Shown here in pieces: positions 1 through 5,285 of a stretch of 6,379 nt of DNA. Made by a program: the position numbers and the translations under genes. The notes under the pieces are model-generated. The model was not told where the DNA came from, made no database searches, and was given only the letters and a program-made list of their open reading frames with translations. Each line of letters starts with the position of its first letter. Position 1 is the stretch's first letter. Source of the DNA: Deltaproteobacteria bacterium (GTDB taxonomy: Bacteria > Myxococcota_A > Polyangia > Haliangiales > Haliangiaceae); assembly GCA_013696695.1 (NCBI GenBank), contig JACCYD010000140.1, positions 1-6,379 of the forward strand, in the 5' to 3' direction.

Positions 1-479
1 CGCGAGTACTCCGGCGAGTGCTGGTAGGAGAAGCCTTCGTGCAGCCAGTGCGGCGCGTGCTTGCCGAGCGCCGCACCCAGCACGAGGTGCGCGAGCTCGT
101 GGCGAAGCGTGAACACCGGATCGATGAAGGTCGGCCCACGCCGCAGCGCGACCGACATGATCCCCAGATCGGGATACGCGATGCCGACGGCCCACGGCGG
201 TGCGCCACGGCCAGGCGGCGCGACGCTCGCGAGATCGGCGGAGTCGCGCACGACGCGGAGCTCGATCCGCGCAGGCGTGCGCAGCCCGGGAACGTCATCG
301 GTGATCTCGACCAGCGCAGCCTCGGCGCGCCGGCCCAGATCCGCGGCGATGTCGTCGAGCCCGGGTTCCGCGTACACGGTGACGCGACCGGCGTGCTCGA
401 CGCGCTCGATGCGCGGGCCGGCGGCCGCCGGCATCACCAGCGCGAGCAACGCGAGCAGGGTGAGGAGCAGGCGCGTCAT
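1..479 (-). CDS. Secreted HEXXH (gluzincin / peptidase MA-like) metalloprotease, C-terminus beyond window
   Basis: I translated this directly; 159 codons are visible and the frame is still open at base 1, so the C-terminus is missing. Residues 1-20 are a Sec signal peptide: T-R, a Leu/Ala-rich core, and a likely cut after A18-A-A20. The zinc site is HELAH at residues 127-131 (bases 87-101), followed 17 residues later by E148 in WLHEGF (bases 23-43). This HEXXH plus W-x-x-E-G pattern is typical of gluzincins of the peptidase MA type: two His and the second Glu bind zinc, and E128 activates water. The product should therefore be an exported, zinc-dependent peptidase, substrate unknown. The ATG overlaps the upstream PEGA gene's TGA as ATGA, implying translational coupling; a weak GGAG lies 11 nt upstream. 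Family assignment is fairly sure; the exact subfamily cannot be fixed without the missing part. Confidence 0.85.
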   Translation of the reverse strand, partial: MTRLLLTLLALLALVMPAAAGPRIERVEHAGRVTVYAEPGLDDIAADLGRRAEAALVEITDDVPGLRTPARIELRVVRDSADLASVAPPGRGAPPWAVGIAYPDLGIMSVALRRGPTFIDPVFTLRHELAHLVLGAALGKHAPHWLHEGFSYQHSPEYS

Positions 480-1666
480 GGCACGTGCAGCTCCACGCGC
501 TGGCGATCGTTACCAGCCTCGGTGGCGTAGATGATCACGGCGCCGGCGGCGACCGCGCCGAGGATGCTCGCGTAGATCCACCACTTGGTGGGCGAGTCCT
601 TGGGCTTGCCGTCGCGATGGCGCCCGTCGTCGAGGAGCAGGGGACGATCCGGATCCGGCGCGCGATCTTTCCAGGCGCGGACTCGATCGTTCACGATCGC
701 GATCGCACGATCCGCCTCGGTCAGCGGAATCGCATCGTCGCCGAGCTTGTGCGGCGGCTCCGCGAGCCCAAGGCGGCCGAACACCTCGAGCGTGTCACCG
801 CGCCGGATCACCGCCACGCGCACGCGCGTCTTCGCCATCACCCAGCCGAGCTCGGTGGGGCTCGGGCGGTTGCCGCTCCAGCTCGCGATGCGCTTCGCGA
901 CTTCGTCCCACGTGCCGGCGCGATCTTGCGTCGGGATGGAAACTTGAAGCTGGGTTTTGACCGCCGTGCCGGCGCCCCAGCCGCGGCGCGTTCCGGCGGC
1001 GACCGCGATCACGTGATCGCCGGCAGGCAACGTGATGTGAAGCGGCGCGGTGCCGACCTTCTTGAAATCGATCCAGACGTCGGCAGTCGGCGCGTCGGTC
1101 GTGATGTCGAGCGGCACCAGATCGCGATCGATCACCGAGTCGAGCTCGGGATACTTCTTAAGCACGTCGGCCGGCACGTCGGAGCCGGTGATGCCCGTCG
1201 TCGCTGCCGCCGCGCGATAGACCGAGGCAGCCACCATCGCTGCATCGACATCGCCCGCGCGATCCGCGCACAACACGACGTACGCCGCCGCTCGCGGCAA
1301 CTCAGGCACCGCGAGCCCCGACGCCTGGCGTGCGGCCGCGATCCCGATCGCCTCCTTCGCCGCCGTCACCGCGGCTTTGCAGTCGAGCGCCCCGAACGCA
1401 CGTTGTGCCTGGGCGAGCGCCGCAGCGAGCTGCACGCCATCGGTGTCGCCGCGCTCGCCCGCAAGCGCATCCTCGAGGCCATCGCCGTGCACGGCGTCGA
1501 GTCCCGCGCTCGTGACCTTGCTCGCGAGCGTCCTGCGGACCTTCGAATCTGCGGCATCCGGGCCGAGGTCGATGATCGCGACGCGCTCGCGCGTGTCCGC
1601 ACCGGCGATCCCGACCGCAGCAGCTACGACGAGGCTAGCTGCTTGAAGAATTCGTTGAGGGCCCAT
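476..1666 (-). CDS. Secreted PEGA-domain protein with C-terminal transmembrane anchor
   Basis: This is a 396-residue protein with a signal peptide (R5, hydrophobic stretch about 9-20, likely cut at AGA/D near residue 23). Residues about 27-180 form an Ala-rich region of unknown function beginning RERVAIIDLG. A PEGA-like segment spans about 184-226, with a D-x-x-TAD-VWID-x-K-x-VGTAPL core and then LPAGDHVIAV. A further unknown region runs from about 227 to 345, and a hydrophobic helix at about 362-382 is followed by a short polar tail ending RQRVELHVP. PEGA domains are small beta-rich surface modules, often on envelope proteins. The predicted topology is periplasmic bulk with one C-terminal anchor; orientation is inferred. 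The start is unambiguous: an in-frame TGA sits 6 nt upstream and no other start codon precedes the signal peptide. The gene overlaps the PilZ gene by 43 nt out of frame and the metalloprotease by 4 nt. No enzymatic motif was seen. Confidence 0.85.
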   Translation of the reverse strand: MGPQRILQAASLVVAAAVGIAGADTRERVAIIDLGPDAADSKVRRTLASKVTSAGLDAVHGDGLEDALAGERGDTDGVQLAAALAQAQRAFGALDCKAAVTAAKEAIGIAAARQASGLAVPELPRAAAYVVLCADRAGDVDAAMVAASVYRAAAATTGITGSDVPADVLKKYPELDSVIDRDLVPLDITTDAPTADVWIDFKKVGTAPLHITLPAGDHVIAVAAGTRRGWGAGTAVKTQLQVSIPTQDRAGTWDEVAKRIASWSGNRPSPTELGWVMAKTRVRVAVIRRGDTLEVFGRLGLAEPPHKLGDDAIPLTEADRAIAIVNDRVRAWKDRAPDPDRPLLLDDGRHRDGKPKDSPTKWWIYASILGAVAAGAVIIYATEAGNDRQRVELHVP

Positions 1667-1938
1667 ACGTCACGCGCCCGCAGGCCGTCGAACTGGAGCC
1701 CGACGCCCTTGGCATCCGACCACCGAACCGTCGAGCCGACCTCGACCATGTCTTCCATCGTGGGAAGCCTGAACGAGATGTTCATGCGCGCGCCCATCGG
1801 ATGCTTGGCGCCGGTATCGACGAGTGCGCCGCCGAGCGACAGGTTCACGATCGTGGATTCGCGTGGCTCGCCATCGACGGTGACCTGCGCGGGAATCGAA
1901 ACTTCGTGGCGGGTGGAGGTCCGGCGGTTGTCGGTCAC
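1624..1938 (-). CDS. Stand-alone PilZ-domain c-di-GMP-binding protein
   Basis: This 104-residue protein consists almost wholly of one PilZ domain. Both c-di-GMP-binding motifs are present: RRxxxR at residues 5-10 (RRTSTR) and NxSxxG at 32-37 (NLSLGG). The C-terminal part (GVGLQF, then RARDVWALNEFF) resembles PilZ proteins I recall from myxobacteria. The protein should be cytoplasmic and bind cyclic di-GMP, changing its contacts with a partner; no output domain is fused, so it must act in trans. The start is GTG: an in-frame TGA lies 9 nt upstream and no later start precedes the R motif. No good Shine-Dalgarno is visible. It is first in a tightly packed set with the PEGA protein and metalloprotease, preceded by a 127-nt gap that probably carries its promoter. 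An ATG 8 nt upstream is in another frame and is not used. Confidence 0.92.
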   Translation of the reverse strand: MTDNRRTSTRHEVSIPAQVTVDGEPRESTIVNLSLGGALVDTGAKHPMGARMNISFRLPTMEDMVEVGSTVRWSDAKGVGLQFDGLRARDVWALNEFFKQLASS

Positions 1939-2065
1939 GAGCCGTCATTCTATCGCCGTCGGACCTCGTGAACATCGCGCTGGTCCGAAAAGCCATCTAC
2001 CAACAATAGGCTCGAAACAGCGATTTGCACCTACCCACGGAGCTAGGCGGCGGCGTTTGTAGGCA
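1939..2065 (-). promoter_or_regulatory. Intergenic gap upstream of PilZ gene, probable promoter region
   Basis: This 127-nt non-coding stretch separates the mfd/SurA-like set from the PilZ-PEGA-protease set and is visibly less GC-rich than its surroundings. A TAGAAT hexamer on the minus strand (1952-1947) matches the sigma-70 -10 consensus at five of six bases, but would put the transcript start almost at the GTG, and no convincing -35 box is spaced from it. A TATTGT lies further up. I see no hairpin followed by a T-run, so no intrinsic terminator is called for the upstream genes. A promoter here is inferred from position. Confidence 0.4.
1959..1988. repeat. Perfect 7-bp inverted repeat, possible operator or leader hairpin
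   Basis: The arms TCGGACC (1959-1965) and GGTCCGA (1982-1988) are exact reverse complements separated by 16 bp. Arm centres are 23 bp apart, roughly two helical turns, which would suit a dimeric regulator. The element ends 20 bp before the PilZ GTG. Alternatively it could form a loose stem-loop in the leader RNA. A chance match is possible in GC-rich DNA. Confidence 0.35.
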
Positions 2066-3085
2066 TCACTGCAGCTTGATCTCGATGTACGCCTTCTTGC
2101 GCAGCTCCTCGATCCACGCGCGGGTCAGCTTCGTGAGCTGGGTCCGACGCAGCTCGGAGGCCAGCTGCTCCTTCATCTTGTCGAACGGGGCCAGCTGATT
2201 TCGCTTGAGCTCGTTCGCCTGGAGCACGTAGAGCCCCTTTGCTCCGGAGATCGGCCCGCGAACGTCGCCCTTGTCCATGCCGAACACGACCGCCTCCCAC
2301 GCCGGGTCGAGCGTCGCCGGCTCGAGCCACCCGATCATCCCACCAGTCGATCTGGTGGTGGCGTCGTCAGAGAGCGCGCCAGCCACGTCCGCGAACGCCT
2401 CCCCGCCCTTGATGCGATCGATCGCCGCGTGCGCGCGTCGCTTGGCATCCCCCAGCTGCTGCTCGGTCGGATGCTCTGGCAGCGCGAACAGGATCTGCGA
2501 GACGTTGACCGCCGCGACCGCCGAGCTACGGCGCGACAGCTCGTCGTACCTGGCGCGAATGTCCTCGTCCGTCACCGCGAGCTTGCGACCGACCAGCTCG
2601 TTGACTGCGCGCTGCCGCAGCAGGTCGTTCTTGATCGTCGCGAGGGTGATGCCCTGCGCCTTCATCGCCGCGACAAACTCGGCCTCCGTCATCTTGTTTT
2701 GCTGCTTGATGTAGTCGACCGCGGCCTGCACCTCTTGCTGATCGATCGTGAGCTTGGCGGCGATGCCGGCCTGGAGGATCAGCTCGTCGTTGACCATCTC
2801 CTCGAGGGTTTGCAGCGCCAGCTTTGCAAGCCGGCGCTCGCGCTCGCCCTGATCGGGGATCGACATCGCCTCGGTACGCAGCGGCATCATCCGCTGGTCG
2901 AGCTCGCTGACCAGGATCACCGAGTCGCCGACCACCGCCGCGATGCGGTCGGCCACGACTTTATTACTGCCGGCCTTCGGTGGGGTGGCAGGCGTGACAG
3001 GCAGCTTCGCCTTGGGCGGGCCCTCCGCACCCGCGACATAAGGCACGAGCACCGTCAGGAAGAGAGCCACACGCGCCAGTCGCAT
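2066..3085 (-). CDS. SurA-like periplasmic chaperone with parvulin domain lacking both active-site histidines
   Basis: A 339-residue exported protein. Residues 1-20 are a signal peptide (R2, R5, hydrophobic core, cut near AGA/E). A short Pro/Lys linker is followed by a SurA N-terminal chaperone domain (about 42-175, starting NKVVADRIAAVVGDSVI) and one parvulin/PpiC domain (about 190-293), then a helical tail ending ELRKKAYIEIKLQ. In active parvulins the first strand has His before I-L and a later G-[YWL]-H; here these are Q197 (VSQILF, bases 2495-2497) and Y286 (GLYVL, bases 2228-2230). The fold signature GG-x-x-GW is kept. It probably aids outer-membrane protein folding as a holdase rather than as an isomerase. 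It is paralogous along its whole length to the gene 55 nt upstream. No Shine-Dalgarno is visible and an in-frame TGA lies 45 nt before the ATG. It is the last gene of the mfd set. Confidence 0.88.
   Translation of the reverse strand: MRLARVALFLTVLVPYVAGAEGPPKAKLPVTPATPPKAGSNKVVADRIAAVVGDSVILVSELDQRMMPLRTEAMSIPDQGERERRLAKLALQTLEEMVNDELILQAGIAAKLTIDQQEVQAAVDYIKQQNKMTEAEFVAAMKAQGITLATIKNDLLRQRAVNELVGRKLAVTDEDIRARYDELSRRSSAVAAVNVSQILFALPEHPTEQQLGDAKRRAHAAIDRIKGGEAFADVAGALSDDATTRSTGGMIGWLEPATLDPAWEAVVFGMDKGDVRGPISGAKGLYVLQANELKRNQLAPFDKMKEQLASELRRTQLTKLTRAWIEELRKKAYIEIKLQ
2082..2107. repeat. 26-bp direct repeat, copy in second SurA-like gene
   Basis: These 26 bases are identical to 3157-3182. They lie near the 3' ends of the two SurA-like paralogues and encode the shared ELRKKAYI-type tail. 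Around them, 39 of 42 bases match (2075-2116 against 3150-3191), and third codon positions are identical within the core. Confidence 0.85.
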
Positions 3086-3100
3086 GCCGGATCGACCGGC
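3086..3100 (-). promoter_or_regulatory. Small inverted repeat immediately before the start codon
   Basis: GCCGG and CCGGC, exact 5-bp complements around a 5-nt loop, directly abut the ATG of the second SurA-like gene, where a ribosome binding site would be expected. No Shine-Dalgarno is visible there. A GC-only hairpin at this place could lower translation of that gene relative to its upstream paralogue, but the stem is short and could be chance. Confidence 0.25.
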
Positions 3101-3140
3101 GGGAGGGCTGCAGGGTTGCCCTCGCTGTCACGGGCTCGGG

Positions 3141-4193
3141 TCAGCGCAACTTGATGTCGATGTACGCCTTCTTGCGCAGCTCTTCGAGCCAGGTCGCGGT
3201 CTGCTTTTCCGTCTCTTTCCGACGGAGCTCGCGAGTCAGCCCCTCCTTCATCTCTGCATAGGGCTTGAGCTCGGTCTTCTTGACCTCGCTGACCAGGAAC
3301 ACGTGCAGGCCCTGCGGGCCAGTGATCGGGCCGCGGACATCGCCCTTTTCCATCGCGAACACGATCGGCTCCCACTCGGGGTTCGCCATGCTGCCGCGCT
3401 GGAACCAGCCGAGCGTGCCGCCGGTGGCCTTGGTGCCTTCGTCCTCGGACATCTCGCCGGCGACCGTCGCGAACTGCTCGCCTCCCTTGACGCGCTCGAG
3501 CGCCTTGGCGGCCTTGACCTTGGCATCGGCGATCTGCTGCTCGGTGGCGTGCTCCGGCAAGCGGAACAGCATGTGCGAGAGACTGACCGCGCTCACCGAA
3601 TCGCTGCGGCGCTGCATCTGATCGTACTTCGCGCGGACATCTTCCTCGGTGACTTGCACCTTGGGCGCGACGAGCTGGTTCTGCGCGCGCAACCGCAGCA
3701 GCTGACGGCGGAGCTCCTGCTTGTAGTTGTTGATGTTGTAGCCCTGCGCGGCGAGCACCTGCGCGAGGCCCGCGTCGTCGAGGTTGTTCTGCTGCTTGAT
3801 CTCGTCGAGGGCTGCCTGCACCTCGCTCGCTTCGACTTCGACCTTTGCCGCTTCGGCGGCCTGGACGATCAGCTCCTCGCTGACCATCTCGTCGAGCACC
3901 TGCGTGGTGAGCTTCGCGAGCCTGCGCTCGCGCTCCTTGAGATCGGCGATCTGCGCGGCCTCGGTGCGCACGGGCACCATGCGCGCATCGAGCTCGCTGG
4001 CGAGGATGATCGCGTCGTTGACGATCGCGACCACGCGCTCGACCACGACCTTGCGGCCGGTGTTCGGCGACTTCGGCTTCTTCGGCTGCACCGGCGCCGG
4101 CTGCGCCGGTCCTGGCTTCGCATCCTTGGCCGGCTCGTCGGCGAGCACGGGCGTCGACAACGTGAGGATCAAACCAGCGATCAGCGCGCGCAT
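3141..4193 (-). CDS. SurA-like periplasmic peptidyl-prolyl isomerase (intact parvulin site)
   Basis: A 350-residue exported folding factor. The signal peptide ends near VLA/DEP (A18). A Pro/Lys/Ala-rich linker (about 19-44) leads to a SurA N-terminal chaperone domain (about 46-178, opening VVVERVVAIVNDAIILASE) and one parvulin domain (about 200-303). Both conserved histidines remain: H207 in LSHMLF (bases 3573-3575) and H297 in GLHVF (bases 3303-3305), with GG-TLGWF between, so it is probably an active isomerase. E. coli SurA has two parvulin domains; this has one, as in many shorter SurA-like proteins. Two tandem ATGs are possible (4196 and 4193). An AAGGAG lies 2 nt before the first and 5 nt before the second, so I chose 4193. 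Either start overlaps the lipoprotein stop, as ATGA or TGATG, implying coupled translation. The likely clients are outer-membrane proteins. Confidence 0.92.
   Translation of the reverse strand: MRALIAGLILTLSTPVLADEPAKDAKPGPAQPAPVQPKKPKSPNTGRKVVVERVVAIVNDAIILASELDARMVPVRTEAAQIADLKERERRLAKLTTQVLDEMVSEELIVQAAEAAKVEVEASEVQAALDEIKQQNNLDDAGLAQVLAAQGYNINNYKQELRRQLLRLRAQNQLVAPKVQVTEEDVRAKYDQMQRRSDSVSAVSLSHMLFRLPEHATEQQIADAKVKAAKALERVKGGEQFATVAGEMSEDEGTKATGGTLGWFQRGSMANPEWEPIVFAMEKGDVRGPITGPQGLHVFLVSEVKKTELKPYAEMKEGLTRELRRKETEKQTATWLEELRKKAYIDIKLR
3157..3182. repeat. 26-bp direct repeat, copy in first SurA-like gene
   Basis: This is the partner of 2082-2107, at an offset of 1075 bp, in the same orientation and at the same place in the homologous gene. 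It is best explained by tandem gene duplication. Recombination between the copies would delete one gene and leave a single hybrid. Confidence 0.85.
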
Positions 4194-5275
4194 CATGGCT
4201 CCTTGCCGCCCGGAACCCCCGAAGGAGAGATCGCCGGGGGTGGTGGGTTCAAACCGGTGGCTGGATTCAGGGCGCCTGGGGGCGGTGCGATGTCGTGACC
4301 GTGGCCATCGTCGACGGCTTGCGAGGTGTCGATGCGGACCTTCGCGAGGTTCGCTTCGTTGATCTCGATCTTGCTCTTGGTGCGAAGCCCGTCGACGAAG
4401 TCCTTCTGCGCCTGGAGCCGCTTGTCGCGGAACAGCTTGTTGCGGATCGTCGCCTTCGCATCCTCGAACGTCCGGGTCACGCTCTTGCGACGGCCGGTCT
4501 GCTTGAGCACGTAATACGTGCCGTTGCCGGCATCGACCGCCTGCGAGACATCGCCGGTGTTGTAGAGCGTGAACGCCGCCTTGACGACGTTCGCCGGGAT
4601 GTCCTTGGTGGTGGCATCGACGTAGCGAAGATCGCCGCCGCGAAGCTTGGAATCCTCGTCGGCGGAGTACTTCATGACGAGATCGCGGAAGCCCTTGTTC
4701 GTCTTGCCGGCATCCCCGCGCGCTTCGATCGCGACGCGATCGGCCTGGGCCTTGTTCTTGACGATGATCGCCGAGACGCGAACTTCCTCGGGCTTGACGT
4801 ACTCGGCGAGGTTGGCGTCGTAATACGCCTTCATCTCGGCATCGGCGATCGACGCATCGGCCGTGACCTTGGTATCGAACTGATCGCGCATCAGCTTCTG
4901 GATCATCACCTGCTTCATCGTGCGAACGACCTCGGGATCCTTGTCGAGGCCGCGGCGATACGCTTCGCGGGCGAGCACCTCGAATCGCACCAGCGAATCG
5001 AGGAACTCTTTCTTCTGCTCGAGCGACGTGTAGCGCGCGCGGATGTACGGCGACTGCCGATTGATGCGCTCCTGGAACTCGGCGAGCGTGATCGTGACGT
5101 CATCGATCTTCGCGAGCACCGTCTTCATCTCTTCGGTGCTCTGCTGCGACGGCTGCGGTGCGCCGGGCTTGGTTTGCTCTTGCTCGCCTGGCTTCGCCGG
5201 CTCCTCCCCTTTGTGGCAGGAAACAACCCAAAAGGAGAGACCGAGCAGCAGGCAGATCGTGGGAACCCGAATCAT
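4193..5275 (-). CDS. SurA/PpiC-like lipoprotein folding factor, parvulin histidines missing
   Basis: A 360-residue predicted lipoprotein. The signal peptide ends in lipobox VVS-C20, so it should be lipidated and membrane-anchored. A Pro/Gln/Lys linker (about 21-48) precedes a SurA-type N-terminal region (about 52-150) and a PpiC/parvulin-like domain (about 163-264) with the conserved KYSADEDSKLRGGDL stretch. Where active parvulins have His in HILV this has A169 (AIIV), and where they have G-Y-H it has T-Y-Y255, so isomerase activity is doubtful. Residues 322-360 are a His/Gly then Pro-rich tail. The frame is open further upstream into mfd, but ATG 5275, 10 nt after the mfd stop, gives the signal peptide; an adjacent in-frame GTG (5278) is a possible alternative. 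No strong Shine-Dalgarno is visible. The protein is probably a PrsA/SurA-like holdase for exported proteins. It is more distant from the two downstream paralogues than they are from each other. Confidence 0.88.
   Translation of the reverse strand: MIRVPTICLLLGLSFWVVSCHKGEEPAKPGEQEQTKPGAPQPSQQSTEEMKTVLAKIDDVTITLAEFQERINRQSPYIRARYTSLEQKKEFLDSLVRFEVLAREAYRRGLDKDPEVVRTMKQVMIQKLMRDQFDTKVTADASIADAEMKAYYDANLAEYVKPEEVRVSAIIVKNKAQADRVAIEARGDAGKTNKGFRDLVMKYSADEDSKLRGGDLRYVDATTKDIPANVVKAAFTLYNTGDVSQAVDAGNGTYYVLKQTGRRKSVTRTFEDAKATIRNKLFRDKRLQAQKDFVDGLRTKSKIEINEANLAKVRIDTSQAVDDGHGHDIAPPPGALNPATGLNPPPPAISPSGVPGGKEP
4199..4204 (-). promoter_or_regulatory. Strong Shine-Dalgarno AAGGAG
   Basis: AAGGAG, read on the minus strand, is the only strong ribosome binding site I found before any gene here. 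It lies inside the 3' end of the lipoprotein gene. Its spacing of 5 nt favours the second of two tandem ATGs for the SurA-like isomerase. It suggests that this protein is made in higher amounts than its neighbours. Confidence 0.7.
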
Positions 5276-5285
5276 CACGATAGGT

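Noticed and set aside
1947..1952. TAGAAT as a definite -10 promoter box
   Set aside because: No convincing -35 box at proper spacing and it would give an almost leaderless transcript; kept only as a remark in the intergenic entry.
1670..1996. Minus-strand open frame starting before the PilZ gene (MAFRTSAM...)
   Set aside because: It is in a different frame from PilZ, Arg/Pro-rich and without PilZ motifs; only the GTG 1938 frame carries RRxxxR and NxSxxG.
485..2062. 525-codon plus-strand open frame antisense to the PEGA and PilZ genes
   Set aside because: It is Arg/His/Asp-rich with no recognisable domain, exactly opposite well-supported genes; typical of antisense frames in GC-rich DNA.
1939..2065. 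Intrinsic terminator after the last SurA-like gene
   Set aside because: No GC hairpin followed by a T-run on the minus strand; the 7-bp repeat has a 16-nt loop and its downstream side lacks a T-run.
2075..3191. The 26-bp direct repeat as a mobile-element or attachment-site boundary
   Set aside because: Both copies sit at the same codons of homologous genes, so gene duplication explains them; no transposase or integrase is present.
3084..4298. 404-codon plus-strand open frame antisense to the SurA-like isomerase
   Set aside because: It is a Leu/Arg/Asp-rich mirror of a gene with clear SurA and parvulin motifs; it has no independent signature.
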